Assembly: GCF_003696285.1 (NCBI RefSeq)
Contig: NZ_RFFL01000007.1
Location: 190,019-237,605, forward strand
DNA from: Stutzerimonas nitrititolerans
Lineage (GTDB): Bacteria; Pseudomonadota; Gammaproteobacteria; Pseudomonadales; Pseudomonadaceae
Reading direction: 5' to 3'
DNA: 47,587 bases
Positions within the stretch are counted from its first letter, which is position 1; each line of letters starts with the position of its first letter. Both the position numbers and the translations under genes were made by a program. Shown in pieces: positions 1-17,416 of this stretch. The notes beneath the pieces were generated by a model. It worked only from the letters and a program-made list of their open reading frames with translations. It was not told where the DNA came from and did no database searches.

Positions 1-138
1 GCGGAGTTTAGTGATCTAAATGAGCAGTACTCACTTCGTTCGCCCTACCGGGCCGCGCTAAAGCGCGTTAGCCGCAAGCGGCTTTCCGAGCCTGTTTTTA
101 ACGCAGTATTGCCAACGCAGCTAGTTTTTCAACAGCCT
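1..138. repeat. MITE-like intergenic repeat, one end, cut by window edge
   Basis: The segment ends, read on the minus strand, with CAGGCTGTTGAAAAACT directly after the eno stop codon. It contains two short perfect hairpins: 54-67 (6-bp stem CGCGCT/AGCGCG) and 71-82 (5-bp stem GCCGC/GCGGC). The terminal motif and the AT-rich tract look to me, from memory, like a mobile or repetitive intergenic element common in some Pseudomonas genomes, but the other end is outside the window and no transposase gene is visible. The hairpins could also act as the only transcription stop for eno. The repeat identity is inferred; the hairpins and the abutment are seen. Confidence 0.5.
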
Positions 139-139
139 G

Positions 140-3957
<3,818 letters not shown>

Positions 3958-4071
3958 TTAAGCGGCCGGCGCCGCCAGGGGAAAGCGAAGGTGCCACTGC
4001 TCGTCAATCGGCAATAGCGCAACTGCCACGGATTCGAGGAAACCGTAGAAGCTGTATTGAGACGGGAGCGT

Positions 4072-4100
4072 AGTCTACTGGAAAGACCCCATCAGCTCAA
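4072..4100 (-). promoter_or_regulatory. Predicted sigma-70 promoter of pyrG-kdsA-eno
   Basis: On the minus strand TTGAGC (4095-4100), a 17-base spacer and TAGACT (4072-4077) match -35 and -10 elements with ideal spacing. It starts about 135 bases upstream of the pyrG ATG, in the only sizeable gap before that gene. No experimental evidence; the match is by eye. Confidence 0.5.
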
Positions 4101-4107
4101 ACAGACA

Positions 4108-5391
4108 TCAAGCCGGTGGCGTCCAGACGAGTGACACCTGGGCGGCATCGAATTGCGGCAGATTGGCGACGGCGACCAGCTCGCCGTCGCGGTAGAGCAG
4201 CGGCAAGCGCGGGCGCACGAACCCGGGAACGGCGGCCTCGTTGAGCAATCGCTTCAGATCGCGCCTGCCGCGACCGGGCAAGGCCATCGCTTCTCCGCCT
4301 TGCCGGTAGCGCACCTCAAGCCTGCCTTGCGGTCGATTCGCGAGGCTCACCGAGCCGTTGCCGGGAAGCGTCAACATGGCGGAGTCCTGCGGCCAGTCGA
4401 AACGCCCATCGACCGCATCGAGCCAGGCGCCGCTCAGCCACCACAAACGATCCCCTGCCCGATGAAGTTCGCCGCCGGCCAGACGCCACAGCGGTGCAGC
4501 ATCCGGAGCCGCATCGCGCATCGCTTCCCAGCCGGCCCAGTGATCACTGTCGGGCAGCAGCGTGAAGGCGGCCAGCCAGCGCCGCAGGGCGTTGCGCTGA
4601 CGAGCAGGACTCAGCGCGCGCAAAGCCGACAACGCCAGACTCGGCCGCGACACCCATGACCAGTCGTCCGGCCCGTGGGCGCCCTGCAGGTCCATATCGG
4701 CCAGCTCGTCGAGCAACGCCTGCGCCTCGACCAGATGCGCAGCGGTTCGCGCCATGCTGAGCGATGCGCGCGGCCAGCGCCGTGTCAACACCGGCATCAC
4801 CTGGTGACGGAGATAGTTGCGCGCATGTTCGAGGCTTGCGTTAGAGGGATCCTCGACCCATTCCAGCTGCTGTGCGCGCGCATAGGATTCCAGCTCGGCG
4901 CGATCGATGCCGAGCAGCGGCCGAACAAGGCTGCCCTGCCCCAGTTCGCGGCTGATGGGCATCGCACCGAGGCCGCGCACGCCCGTTCCGCGCAGCAAAC
5001 GAAACAGCAGGGTTTCGGCCTGGTCATCACGATGCTGGGCCATGAGCAGCACCTCGCCCTCGCCAAGCCGGTCGGCGAACGCCCGGTAGCGAGCCACGCG
5101 CGCCTGGCGTTCGACACTCGCACCTGCCGCGACTTGCACCGGAACGATCTCCAGCCCTATGCCCAGGCGATCGCAGATCCTTTCGCAATGCGCGGGCCAG
5201 CCATCCGCGACGGGCTGCAAACCATGATGGACGTGGATGGCGCTGAGCGTCGGAAACCGGTGCAGCCGTCCCAGGCGAACCAGTGCATCGAGCAGGACGG
5301 TCGAATCCAGCCCGCCGGAAAAGGCGACACGCCATGCTGGCGCATCCAGCCAAGGCTTCAGAACGGAGAGGAGATGGGACTCAAGTGCCAT
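4108..5391 (-). CDS. tilS: tRNA(Ile)-lysidine synthetase
   Basis: TilS converts C34 of the CAU-anticodon tRNA-Ile to lysidine with ATP, allowing AUA decoding; the gene is essential in most bacteria. The product is 427 residues from the chosen ATG. The N-terminal PP-loop SGGLDST is at 25-31, followed by the ATP-pyrophosphatase core (VHHGL, AQHRDDQAET, RLLRGTG) and the C-terminal substrate-binding domains ending near PLLYRDGELVAVANL. An in-frame TTG ten codons upstream (5421) would give 437 residues; neither start has a strong ribosome-binding site, and ATG is chosen because the PP-loop spacing then fits relatives. It lies 114 bases after accA, with a terminator in that gap. Confidence 0.95.
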   Translation of the reverse strand: MALESHLLSVLKPWLDAPAWRVAFSGGLDSTVLLDALVRLGRLHRFPTLSAIHVHHGLQPVADGWPAHCERICDRLGIGLEIVPVQVAAGASVERQARVARYRAFADRLGEGEVLLMAQHRDDQAETLLFRLLRGTGVRGLGAMPISRELGQGSLVRPLLGIDRAELESYARAQQLEWVEDPSNASLEHARNYLRHQVMPVLTRRWPRASLSMARTAAHLVEAQALLDELADMDLQGAHGPDDWSWVSRPSLALSALRALSPARQRNALRRWLAAFTLLPDSDHWAGWEAMRDAAPDAAPLWRLAGGELHRAGDRLWWLSGAWLDAVDGRFDWPQDSAMLTLPGNGSVSLANRPQGRLEVRYRQGGEAMALPGRGRRDLKRLLNEAAVPGFVRPRLPLLYRDGELVAVANLPQFDAAQVSLVWTPPA

Positions 5392-5456
5392 GCGCGCACG
5401 CTCGGAAAGACGAGACGCCAAGGATAGGACTGAACGCGCCCGCAGGGTGCGGGTTC

Positions 5457-5487
5457 AAAAAGAAAACGGCGAGCCAGGCCCGCCGTT
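5457..5487 (-). terminator. Rho-independent terminator after accA
   Basis: On the minus strand AACGGCG (5481-5487) and CGCCGTT (5465-5471) form a perfect 7-bp stem with a 9-base loop, followed by TTCTTTTTG. It lies just after the accA stop and before tilS, and so divides the long cluster there. Confidence 0.75.
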
Positions 5488-5505
5488 CTCATCATGCCGT
5501 CATAC

Positions 5506-6456
5506 TCAGGCGATGCCGTAGCTCATCAGGCGCTCGTAGCGGCGCGCGAGCAGGGCGTCGGTATCGAGCCCCTTGAGCATCTCGAGTTGCGCGGTCAACG
5601 CTTCGCGAACGGATGCCGCGGTGGCGACCGGATTGCGATGGGCACCACCGAGCGGCTCGGAAATGACCTGATCGACGATCCCCAGATCTTTCAGGCGCTC
5701 GGCCGTCACACCCATGGCCTCGGCCGCTTCCGGCGCCTTCTCGGCGGTGCGCCAGAGAATCGAGGCGCAGCCTTCCGGCGAGATCACCGCGTAGGTGGAA
5801 TATTGCAGCATGTTCAACTGGTCGCAGACGCCGATGGCCAGCGCACCGCCGGAGCCGCCCTCGCCGATCACGGTGGCGATGATCGGCGTCTTCAGCCGCG
5901 CCATCACGCGCAGGTTCCAGGCGATGGCCTCGCTCTGGTTGCGCTCCTCGGCATCAATGCCCGGGTAGGCGCCGGGGGTGTCGATGAAGGTCAGGATCGG
6001 CATCTTGAAGCGCTCGGCCAGCTCCATCAGACGACAGGCCTTGCGGTAGCCTTCCGGACGCGGCATGCCGAAGTTGCGACGCACCTTCTCGCGCACTTCG
6101 CGGCCTTTCTGATGACCGATGATCATCACCGGTTCACCGTTCAGACGCGCGGTACCACCAACGATGGCGGCGTCATCGGAGAAATGGCGATCACCGTGCA
6201 GCTCTTCGAACTCGGTGAACAGGTGCTTGATGTAATCGAGGGTGTAGGGCCGCTGCGGGTGCCGGGCCAGGCGGGCGATCTGCCAGCTGGTCAGGTTGCC
6301 GAAGATGCTCTCGGTGAGCGATTCGCTCTTGTCCTGCAGGCGGGCGATTTCATCGCCGATGTTCAGCGAGTTGTCATTACCAACCAGGCGCAATTCTTCG
6401 ATCTTGGCTTGCAGGTCGGCGATCGGCTGTTCGAAATCGAGGAAATTCGGGTTCAT
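5506..6456 (-). CDS. accA: Acetyl-CoA carboxylase carboxyltransferase subunit alpha
   Basis: A 316-residue AccA that pairs with AccD to transfer CO2 from carboxybiotin to acetyl-CoA, giving malonyl-CoA for fatty acids. It starts [19 protein letters not shown], the usual Pseudomonas N-terminus. The crotonase-like core shows [20 protein letters not shown] and [12 protein letters not shown], the last forming the oxyanion region. Two ATGs lie six bases apart at the 5' end (6462 and 6456); the second is chosen because the GACGGA ribosome-binding site is then properly spaced and the N-terminus matches relatives. It is separated from dnaE by 187 bases and followed by a clear terminator. Confidence 0.97.
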   Translation of the reverse strand: MNPNFLDFEQPIADLQAKIEELRLVGNDNSLNIGDEIARLQDKSESLTESIFGNLTSWQIARLARHPQRPYTLDYIKHLFTEFEELHGDRHFSDDAAIVGGTARLNGEPVMIIGHQKGREVREKVRRNFGMPRPEGYRKACRLMELAERFKMPILTFIDTPGAYPGIDAEERNQSEAIAWNLRVMARLKTPIIATVIGEGGSGGALAIGVCDQLNMLQYSTYAVISPEGCASILWRTAEKAPEAAEAMGVTAERLKDLGIVDQVISEPLGGAHRNPVATAASVREALTAQLEMLKGLDTDALLARRYERLMSYGIA

Positions 6457-6643
6457 AGTCATCCGTCATGCGTCGACGGCCAGGGGCCGGGAAGCTGTTC
6501 CGTTTTTTTGCGCCCTACCTTACGGGACGGACGCTTTCAGGTCGAACAAAAAATGTTCGCAATCATGACTCGATCGTGATCGGGTCGCTCGGGTAGCGGC
6601 CGGCCAGGCGCCAGCGATCCTGGTCACGAACCGAGGCTGGCCG

Positions 6644-10165
<3,522 letters not shown>

Positions 10166-10256
10166 GAACGAACCCTGGGCTGGCGAAACGACAAGCGCGG
10201 GATTGTACCGGAAAACAGCTCGCGGGCAGGTTGCCGCTAGCGCGCCCGATGAATGC

Positions 10257-10898
10257 TCAGACGAGCAAGGCGCTGTCGACGAGGGGTTCGGCGACCGGAG
10301 CAGCCTGCTCCAGCAGGTTGCGCACCGGCGCGAAGGAGCGCCGGTGAATGATGGTCGGCCCCAGCCGTTGCAGGGCTTCCAGATGGGCCGCGGTCGGGTA
10401 ACCCTTGTGGCCGGCCAGCCCGTAGCCGGGGTAACAGAGATCCAGCGCGCACATTTCGCGGTCACGACTGACCTTGGCCAGTATCGACGCCGCCGCGATT
10501 GCCGGCACCTGTCCATCGCCCTGGATGACCGGCGCACTGGGCACCGACAGCTGTGGGCAGCGGTTGCCGTCGATCAGGGCCAGACGCGGCGTCACGCTGA
10601 GTCCTTCGACCGCACGCTGCATCGCCAGCATGGTGGCGTGAAGGATGTTCAGCCGATCGATTTCCTCGACCTCGGCACGCGCGATGCACCAGGCGAGGGC
10701 CTTCTCGCAGATTTCCTCGAACAACGCCTCGCGACGAACCTCGCTGAGTTTCTTCGAGTCGTTGAGACCGAGGATCGGCCGCGCCGGATCGAGAATCACC
10801 GCCGCGGTGACCACCGGACCACAGAGCGGGCCACGACCGACCTCGTCGACGCCGGCGACGAGTTCTTCGACGAGATTGAAATCGAGCCCGAACTGCAT
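10257..10898 (-). CDS. rnhB: Ribonuclease HII
   Basis: RNase HII removes ribonucleotides and RNA primers from DNA. The product is 213 residues. The catalytic DE pair is D18-E19 in [14 protein letters not shown], a further acidic residue lies in LALIDGNRC, and [11 protein letters not shown] is the conserved helix. The start is taken as ATG at 10898, forming a TGATG overlap with the lpxB stop; a GTG one codon upstream is only three bases from the GGGAG ribosome-binding site, against six for the ATG. The usual lpxB-rnhB-dnaE order is kept. Confidence 0.97.
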   Translation of the reverse strand: MQFGLDFNLVEELVAGVDEVGRGPLCGPVVTAAVILDPARPILGLNDSKKLSEVRREALFEEICEKALAWCIARAEVEEIDRLNILHATMLAMQRAVEGLSVTPRLALIDGNRCPQLSVPSAPVIQGDGQVPAIAAASILAKVSRDREMCALDLCYPGYGLAGHKGYPTAAHLEALQRLGPTIIHRRSFAPVRNLLEQAAPVAEPLVDSALLV

Positions 10899-12031
10899 CA
10901 CGGTCTCCCAACCAGCTCGAGCACGGCATCGGCCGCCTGGCTGGACGCATCGCGACGCAGAGTGCGATGGATTTCATCGAAACCCTCGGTCTGCACCTCG
11001 CCATGTTCGAGCAACGGCGAGAGCAGTTGAGCCATGGCCTCAGGGGTCGCGGCCTCCTGCAACAGCTCGGGCACCAGCAGCCGCTGTGCCAGCAGGTTGG
11101 GCAGGGACACGTAGGCGCTCTTGACCATGCGCTTGAGGATGCTGAAGGTCAGCGGCGCAACGCGATAGGCCACCACCATCGGCCGCTTGTAGAGCAGCGC
11201 CTCGAGCGTTGCCGTGCCCGATGCGATCAGTACCGCATCACAGGCGGCGAGCGCCTCGTGAGAACGACCGTCGATCAGGGTCAGGGGCAAGTCCCGTCCG
11301 GCCAGCATCTGCTCCAGTTGCGTACGCCGCTCGGGGCTGGCGCAGGGCATGACGAAGCGAATGCCGGGCCGCAAGCCACGCAACCGCTCGGCGGCATCCA
11401 GGAACAGGCTACCCAAACGCGCCACCTCGCCACCACGACTTCCAGGCATCAGCGCAACGATAGGCGCGTCCGCCGGCAAGTTCAGCAACACTCGCGCGGC
11501 GTCCCGATCCGCACACAGCGGAATGGCGTCGGCCAGCGGATGACCGACGAAGCGCACCGCCACCTGATGGGCGTCGTAGAACTTCGCTTCGAAGGGAAAC
11601 AGCGTCAGCATCAGATCGCAGCCGTCGCGAATCTTCAGCACGCGCTTCTGCCGCCAGGCCCATACCGAGGGACTGACATAGTGCACCGTCTTGATGCCGG
11701 CGCGACGCAGCTTGAGCTCGAGATCCAGGTTGAAATCCGGCGCATCGATGCCGATGAACACGTCCGGCCTGACATCCAGCAGGGTGCGAAGCAGGCGCTT
11801 GCGGCGCGACAGCAGCTCGGGCAGGCGCCCCAGCACTTCGACCAGCCCCATGACCGCCAGACGCTCGAGCGGGAAATAGGATTTCAGCCCTTCGGCTTCC
11901 ATCCGCGCACCACCGACCCCGACGAATTCGACGTCCGGATGCCGGACCTTGAGTGCCTGCATCAGGCCCGCGCCGAGAATGTCACCGGACGACTCGCCGG
12001 CAACCAGCGCCACTGTCAGCGGCCTGCTCAT
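10898..12031 (-). CDS. lpxB: Lipid-A-disaccharide synthase
   Basis: LpxB (family GT19) joins UDP-diacylglucosamine and lipid X to form the lipid A disaccharide at the inner face of the inner membrane. The product is 377 residues, beginning [17 protein letters not shown], where GESSGD is the family's N-terminal signature; [18 protein letters not shown] and the late [10 protein letters not shown] are also typical. The open frame runs 14 codons further upstream but that part overlaps lpxA, and the chosen ATG sits one base after the lpxA stop. It ends in a TGATG overlap with rnhB. Confidence 0.97.
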   Translation of the reverse strand: MSRPLTVALVAGESSGDILGAGLMQALKVRHPDVEFVGVGGARMEAEGLKSYFPLERLAVMGLVEVLGRLPELLSRRKRLLRTLLDVRPDVFIGIDAPDFNLDLELKLRRAGIKTVHYVSPSVWAWRQKRVLKIRDGCDLMLTLFPFEAKFYDAHQVAVRFVGHPLADAIPLCADRDAARVLLNLPADAPIVALMPGSRGGEVARLGSLFLDAAERLRGLRPGIRFVMPCASPERRTQLEQMLAGRDLPLTLIDGRSHEALAACDAVLIASGTATLEALLYKRPMVVAYRVAPLTFSILKRMVKSAYVSLPNLLAQRLLVPELLQEAATPEAMAQLLSPLLEHGEVQTEGFDEIHRTLRRDASSQAADAVLELVGRP

Positions 12032-12032
12032 A

Positions 12033-12809
12033 TCAGCGGGTGATACCGCGCGTGGAAGACTGGACCGAATCACGGAACAGCGCGACCTCGGGGAATGCCA
12101 GCGCGTCCTCGACCAACTCGGCCAGCGCGGCTTCCACCGTCAGGCCCTTGCGGTAAACAGTCTTGTAGGCACAGCGCAGGGCATGGATGGCCTCGGCGCT
12201 GAAACCGCGCCGACGCATGCCTTCGAAATTCATGCTGCGCGCCTCGGCCGGATTGCCGAACACGGTGACGAACGCCGGCACGTCCTTGCCGATGGCAGTG
12301 CCCATGCCGGCGAAGCTGTGGGCTCCGATATGGCAATACTGATGGACCAGCGTATAGCCCGACAGGATCGCCCAGTCGCCCACATGCACGTGTCCCGCCA
12401 GCGCGGTGTTGTTGACCAGGATGCAGTGATCGGCGATCACGCTGTCGTGACCGATATGGGCATAGGCCATGATCAGGTTGTGGTGACCGATGGTGGTCTC
12501 GGAGCGATCCTGAATGGTGCCGCGATGGATGGTCACACCCTCGCGAATCACATTGTGATCGCCGATGACCAGTCGCGTCGGTTCGCCCTTGTACTTGAGA
12601 TCCGGGGTGTCCTCGCCGATCGACGAGAACTGGTAGATGCGGTTGTGGCGACCGATACGGGTCGGCCCCTTGACGATCACATGTGAGGCGATCACCGTCC
12701 CCTCGCCTATCTCGACGTCCGGACCGATGATCGACCAGGGTCCGACCTGGACGTCATCAGCCAGCCGGGCCGTCGGATCGACGATGGCGCGGGGGTCGAT
12801 CAGACTCAT
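12033..12809 (-). CDS. lpxA: UDP-N-acetylglucosamine O-acyltransferase
   Basis: LpxA carries out the first step of lipid A synthesis, moving a 3-hydroxyacyl chain from ACP to UDP-GlcNAc. The 258 residues form a left-handed beta-helix of hexapeptide repeats, with catalytic H121 in AHIGHDSV. Position 169 is Met (SFAGMG), the residue known in P. aeruginosa LpxA to act as a ruler for 10-carbon chains where E. coli has Gly, so 3-hydroxydecanoyl-ACP is the likely donor (inference from the family). The start overlaps the fabZ stop by four bases. Confidence 0.97.
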   Translation of the reverse strand: MSLIDPRAIVDPTARLADDVQVGPWSIIGPDVEIGEGTVIASHVIVKGPTRIGRHNRIYQFSSIGEDTPDLKYKGEPTRLVIGDHNVIREGVTIHRGTIQDRSETTIGHHNLIMAYAHIGHDSVIADHCILVNNTALAGHVHVGDWAILSGYTLVHQYCHIGAHSFAGMGTAIGKDVPAFVTVFGNPAEARSMNFEGMRRRGFSAEAIHALRCAYKTVYRKGLTVEAALAELVEDALAFPEVALFRDSVQSSTRGITR

Positions 12810-13246
12810 ATCTTCTGTTCCGCACAGATGATCTCGGCGGCGCAGGCCGTCTTGCCATCGACGCTGGCCCGGCACTCGAACTTCCAGATGCCGCGCTTGG
12901 CGCTGAGAAAGCTGGCTTCGAGAACCAGTTGATCGCCAGGCACCACGGGCTGGCGGAAGCGCAACTTGTCCGAGCCGACGAACACGTAGAGCGTGCCGTC
13001 GTCGGGTTTGGTTTCCATCATTCTGAAGCCGAGGATACCCGCCGCCTGCGCCATCGCCTCGATGATCAACACGCCCGGCATGATCGGATGGCGCGGGAAA
13101 TGCCCCTCGAAGAAGGGCTCGTTGATCGAAACGTTCTTGTAGGCGCGAATACGCTTGGCGTCCATGTCCAGCTCACTGACCCGGTCGACCAGCAGGAACG
13201 GGTAGCGGTGAGGCAGGTATTGGCGAATCTCGTTGATGTCCATCAT
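12806..13246 (-). CDS. fabZ: 3-hydroxyacyl-ACP dehydratase
   Basis: A 146-residue hot-dog-fold dehydratase acting in fatty-acid elongation; it competes with LpxA and LpxD for 3-hydroxyacyl-ACP, which explains its place between them. Catalytic H49 lies in [14 protein letters not shown] and E63 in LIIEAMAQ. The start [19 protein letters not shown] matches relatives; the frame is open 25 codons further up but that stretch has no family similarity. It overlaps lpxA by four bases. Confidence 0.97.
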   Translation of the reverse strand: MMDINEIRQYLPHRYPFLLVDRVSELDMDAKRIRAYKNVSINEPFFEGHFPRHPIMPGVLIIEAMAQAAGILGFRMMETKPDDGTLYVFVGSDKLRFRQPVVPGDQLVLEASFLSAKRGIWKFECRASVDGKTACAAEIICAEQKI

Positions 13247-13334
13247 GTCAGGAAAAAGCCTGTAAGAATTATGGGGCTCGCCTGTGCGGCGGCACGGCTG
13301 CATCGTCCAGAAAAACCACAATCAGACGATAAGG

Positions 13335-14396
13335 TCAGGCATCAGAAGCCGTATCTCCCGCTGGGGTCACGGTATCCAGGCGTTTTTCCAGCTGTTGCAG
13401 ACGACGAGCCAACTTGTCCAGCTGACGGAACCGGGCGACGCTCTTGCGCCAATCGGCAGCAGGCTGCACGGCGGTACCGGACGAATAGCTGCCCGGTTCG
13501 GTGATCGAATGCGTGACCATGGTCATGCCGGTGATGAAGGCGTTGTCGCAGATCTCGATATGACCGACCATGCCGACGCCCCCGGCGATCATGCAATGGC
13601 GGCCGATCTTGGTGCTGCCGGAAATACCGCAGCATCCCGCCATGGCCGTGTGATCGCCGATCTGCACGTTGTGCGCGATCATGATCTGGTTGTCCAGCTT
13701 GACGCCGTTACCGATCAGGGTGTCCGACAGGGCGCCGCGGTCGATGGTGGTGTTGGCACCGATCTCCACGTCATCGCCGATGCGTACGCCGCCGATCTGG
13801 GCGATCTTTTCCCAGACGCCCTTGGCATTGGCGAAGCCGAAGCCTTCACCGCCGATCACCGCGCCCGGCTGGATCACCACCCGCTCACCGATGATCACGT
13901 CATGCCCGAGCGTGACCCGCTGCGCCAGACGACCACCGGCACCGATGCAGCTGCGCGCGCCGATGAAGGACTGCGCGCCGATCACCACGCCCGCACCGAT
14001 TCGCACACCGGCCTCGATGACCACCTGCGCACCGATGCTGGCGGAGGGATGCACCTCGGCCTCGGCGTCCACCACTGCGCTGGGATGAATGCCCGGCGTG
14101 ACCTGCGGGCGCGTCTCGAACAGGTGCGAGGCGCGGGCATAGGCCAGATAGGGATTATCGACGACCAGCGCCGCACCCGGATAACCTTCGGCGTCGGCCG
14201 AGGTCAGCAATACCGCGCCGGCGCGGCAATCGGCCAGGTAACGGCGGTACTGTGCGTTGGCGAGAAAACTCAGCTGCCCGGGCCCGGCATCCTGCAAGGT
14301 AGCCAGCCCGGTAACGACCTTGTCCGGATCGCCACGAAGCGTGGCGCCCAAGTGCCCGGCCAAATGCCCGAGCGTCAATGCGATTGAATCGGCCAT
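13335..14396 (-). CDS. lpxD: UDP-3-O-(3-hydroxyacyl)glucosamine N-acyltransferase
   Basis: LpxD adds the second, N-linked 3-hydroxyacyl chain in lipid A synthesis. The product is 353 residues: an N-terminal uridine-binding domain (about 1-100, with [14 protein letters not shown]), a left-handed beta-helix of hexapeptide repeats (about 100-310) with the probable catalytic H242 in [13 protein letters not shown], and a C-terminal helix ([12 protein letters not shown]). The start ATG lies one base after the skp stop. Between lpxD and fabZ lie 88 bases with no gene. Confidence 0.97.
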   Translation of the reverse strand: MADSIALTLGHLAGHLGATLRGDPDKVVTGLATLQDAGPGQLSFLANAQYRRYLADCRAGAVLLTSADAEGYPGAALVVDNPYLAYARASHLFETRPQVTPGIHPSAVVDAEAEVHPSASIGAQVVIEAGVRIGAGVVIGAQSFIGARSCIGAGGRLAQRVTLGHDVIIGERVVIQPGAVIGGEGFGFANAKGVWEKIAQIGGVRIGDDVEIGANTTIDRGALSDTLIGNGVKLDNQIMIAHNVQIGDHTAMAGCCGISGSTKIGRHCMIAGGVGMVGHIEICDNAFITGMTMVTHSITEPGSYSSGTAVQPAADWRKSVARFRQLDKLARRLQQLEKRLDTVTPAGDTASDA

Positions 14397-14397
14397 A

Positions 14398-14901
14398 TCA
14401 ACGCAGCTGGTTCATGCGCTCGATGACCTGACGGGTGATGTCGTACTGCGGCTTGACATCGACCACCGCGCCGCGCTCGAACACCAGGTCGTAATCGCCC
14501 TTCTTGATGACTTCTTCCACCGCCTTGTCCAGCTTGGGCTTGAGCTGCTTGAGCATTTCGCGGTCGGCCACGGCCTTGGACTCGTTGAGCTCCTTGGACT
14601 GGAACTGGAAGTCACGGGCCTTCTGCTTGAACTCGAGCTCGAGGCGCTCGCGTTCGGCCTGCTGCATCTTGTCGCCATCCTTGACCAGGCGGTCCTGGAT
14701 ACGCTTGGCATCGCTCTCGAGGTTCTTCAGCTTTTCCAGCTGCGGGCCGAACTTCTTCTCGGCATCCACCGAGTAACGCTTGGCCGCGTCGGACTCGAGC
14801 AGCGCCATCTGGTAGTTCATGACGGCGATCTTCATGTCGGCGAATGCCGGGGTCGCTACCAGCGCGGCGGCGACGAGAAACAGTTGAGTCAACTTGCGCA
14901 C
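14398..14901 (-). CDS. skp: Periplasmic chaperone Skp/OmpH
   Basis: A 167-residue periplasmic holdase that delivers unfolded outer-membrane proteins to the Bam complex. The signal peptide is about residues 1-21, with cleavage after AFA. The rest is rich in charged helices (about 45-120), the tentacle coiled coils of the Skp trimer, flanked by short beta parts ([24 protein letters not shown]). The start codon is GTG with a CAGGAG ribosome-binding site; no upstream ATG is available. It sits between bamA (47 bases upstream) and lpxD (1-base gap), the conserved order. Confidence 0.95.
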   Translation of the reverse strand: MRKLTQLFLVAAALVATPAFADMKIAVMNYQMALLESDAAKRYSVDAEKKFGPQLEKLKNLESDAKRIQDRLVKDGDKMQQAERERLELEFKQKARDFQFQSKELNESKAVADREMLKQLKPKLDKAVEEVIKKGDYDLVFERGAVVDVKPQYDITRQVIERMNQLR

Positions 14902-14948
14902 GATTTAAACCACTCCTGAAAAACCCTGATACCGGCGGCACCAGTTGA

Positions 14949-17354
14949 TTAGAAAGTCTGCCCCAGGGAGAACTGGAACACCTGCGTATCGGCATCGTCC
15001 GGCTTCACCACCGGCATCGCCAGGCTGAAACTCAGCGGCCCCATGGCGGTGATCCAGGTCAGACCCACGCCGACCGAACTGGCCATGTCGCCGAAATCGA
15101 TATCGCTACAATTGTTCGAACCGGACGGGCAGTTGGTATCGAACACATTACCAACATCCCAGAAGAAAGAGGTGCGCAGCGAGCGCTGATCCTTGACGAA
15201 CGGCATCGGGAACAGCACCTCGAGACCACCCTGGACCAGCACGTTACCACCGAAGGGCCTCGGATCCTGATCATCGGTACAGGTAGGCCGCCCCTGTCTA
15301 TCGACACCGCACTGGCCTTCACCCGTCAACGGAGCTCCGGTAACAGGGTGATAGGCCTGGCTCGGCGTACTGCGCGGGCCGAGGCTGCTGTCTTCGAAGC
15401 CACGCACCGAGTTGAAGCCACCGGCATAGTAATGCTCGTAGAACGGCAGGCGCGAGGTGGAGCCATAGGCGTCGCCATAACCCAGGCGCGTATGCATGCG
15501 CAGGGTGTAGTTCTGGGTCATGGGCACGAACAACTGGCCGTTGTAGTCGAGCTTGTAGAACGACAGATCGCTGCCCGGAATGGTGGTTTCGAACACCAGG
15601 CTCTGCGAATGGCCACGAGTCGCCAGCACGCCCCGGTTTAGCGTCGATTCGGACCAGCCCACCGATGCTTTGAAGTTGAGGAAGCTGTCGCCTTCCTCCT
15701 CCATGAAGTCGTATATCTCGTCGACGGTATAGCGGCCGGTGTCCAGGTCGTCCTGCTGCACGGTAAGCCCGAAGGACAGGCGTGAGGTTTCGCTGATCGG
15801 ATAACCGATATTGACGCCGCCACCCAGGCTGTCCACCGAGTAGCTGGACACATCGTAATCGAGCTCGTCGTAGTCGGTGGTGCGATAGAAGGCGTTGTAG
15901 CCGAGGCTCACGCCGTCTTCGGTCCAGTAGGGATCGACGAAGCCGAAGTTGTAGCGCGTCTGGTATTCGCTGCGGTTGAGGCCGAGGCTCACACGGTTGC
16001 CGGTACCGAGGAAGTTGTTCTGGCTGATCGAGCCACCGAGGATCAGGCCCGCGTTCTGGGCGAAGCCGATACTGGCCATGATCGAACCGGACGGCTGTTC
16101 CTCGACGCTGTAGTTGACGTCGATCTGGTCGTCGGTACCCGGCACCTGGGGCGTCTCGACGTTGACTTCCTTGAAGAAGCCCAGGCGCTCGAGGCGGACC
16201 TTGGACTGGTCGATCAGGTAAGTCGAGGCCCAGCCGCCTTCCATCTGGCGCATCTCGCGACGCAGCACTTCGTCTTCGGTCTTGGTGTTGCCGCGGAAAT
16301 TGATGCGGTTGACGTATGCGCGCTTGCCCGGATCGACCACGAAGGTGATGGATACGGTGTTGTCTTCGTCATGGGCTTCGGGCACGCCATTGACGTTGGC
16401 GAAGGTGTAGCCCTCGTTGCCCAGGCGGCGGGTGATCAGTTCGGAGGTCGTGGTCATGACCTTGCGCGAAAACACCTGCCCTTCCTTGGCGAGCAGCAGT
16501 GCCTGCAGCTCTTCCTGCGGTACCTTGAGATCGCCGCTGAGCTTGACGTCGCGCACGGTGTAACGCTCGCCTTCGGCGATGTTCACGGTGACGTAGACGT
16601 CCTTCTTGTCCGGCGTGATGGATACCTGGGTCGAGGTGATATCCATGTTGATGTAGCCGCGATCCAGGTAGTAGGAGCGCAGGCGCTCGAGGTCGCCGGA
16701 GAGTTTTTCGCGGGCATACTTGTCGTCGTTGCGGAAGAACGACAGCCAGTTGGTCGTCTTCAGCTCGAACAGGTCCACCAGGTCTTCGTCGGCGAAGACA
16801 CTGTTGCCGACGACGTTGATGTGCTTGATCGCCGCCACCGAGCCTTCGTTGATCTTGATCTTCAGGGCGACCCGGTTGCGCGGCTGGGCAATGGCCTCGG
16901 TCTCGATGGTCGCCGAGTAGCGGCCCTGGGCGACGTACTGGCGCTGCAGTTCGTTGCGCACGCCTTCGAGGGTGGCTCGCTGGAAGATCTCGCCTTCGGC
17001 CAGCCCCGACTGCTGCAGTCCGGAGAGCAGGTCTTCGGTCTTGATCGCCTTGTTGCCGTCGATCTCGATGCTCGAAATCGATGGTCTTTCCACCACGCTG
17101 ATCACCAGCACGTCGCCTTCGCGACCGAGCTGGATGTCCTCGAAGAAGCCGGTCCGGAACAATGCGCGGGTCGCCTCGACCAGGCGCGCATCGTCGGTTG
17201 CCTGCCCCACGTTCAGAGGCAATGCACCGAATACGCTACCGGCGGAAACCCGCTGCAGACCGTTGACGCGGATATCGGAAATCGTGAAAGACTCGGCGTG
17301 AACCTCGGCGATCATCAATGCGGAAATCACCGCAGGTAGCAGCAGACGTTTCAT
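14949..17354 (-). CDS. bamA: Outer membrane protein assembly factor BamA
   Basis: BamA is the core of the machine that folds beta-barrel proteins into the outer membrane. The product is 801 residues: signal peptide 1-20 (cleavage after VHA), five POTRA domains to about 420, then a 16-strand barrel ending in Phe (FQFSLGQTF). The VRGF motif of the inward-folded loop 6 is present. Two Cys pairs lie in predicted extracellular loops, C682/C692 and C742/C749; the first sits in a Gly-rich stretch that seems longer than I remember for P. aeruginosa. It has a good AAAGGA ribosome-binding site and follows rseP by 62 bases. Confidence 0.97.
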   Translation of the reverse strand: MKRLLLPAVISALMIAEVHAESFTISDIRVNGLQRVSAGSVFGALPLNVGQATDDARLVEATRALFRTGFFEDIQLGREGDVLVISVVERPSISSIEIDGNKAIKTEDLLSGLQQSGLAEGEIFQRATLEGVRNELQRQYVAQGRYSATIETEAIAQPRNRVALKIKINEGSVAAIKHINVVGNSVFADEDLVDLFELKTTNWLSFFRNDDKYAREKLSGDLERLRSYYLDRGYINMDITSTQVSITPDKKDVYVTVNIAEGERYTVRDVKLSGDLKVPQEELQALLLAKEGQVFSRKVMTTTSELITRRLGNEGYTFANVNGVPEAHDEDNTVSITFVVDPGKRAYVNRINFRGNTKTEDEVLRREMRQMEGGWASTYLIDQSKVRLERLGFFKEVNVETPQVPGTDDQIDVNYSVEEQPSGSIMASIGFAQNAGLILGGSISQNNFLGTGNRVSLGLNRSEYQTRYNFGFVDPYWTEDGVSLGYNAFYRTTDYDELDYDVSSYSVDSLGGGVNIGYPISETSRLSFGLTVQQDDLDTGRYTVDEIYDFMEEEGDSFLNFKASVGWSESTLNRGVLATRGHSQSLVFETTIPGSDLSFYKLDYNGQLFVPMTQNYTLRMHTRLGYGDAYGSTSRLPFYEHYYAGGFNSVRGFEDSSLGPRSTPSQAYHPVTGAPLTGEGQCGVDRQGRPTCTDDQDPRPFGGNVLVQGGLEVLFPMPFVKDQRSLRTSFFWDVGNVFDTNCPSGSNNCSDIDFGDMASSVGVGLTWITAMGPLSFSLAMPVVKPDDADTQVFQFSLGQTF

Positions 17355-17416
17355 GAAGTCCTTTCTTATTCAAACCTGATAATTGAACTTGCGCTTGGCG
17401 CGGTGACATTTCGGCA

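Noticed and set aside
10166..10537. N-terminal extension of dnaE into rnhB
   Set aside because: The frame is open but the extra 124 codons have no similarity to DnaE; the family N-terminus begins at 10165.
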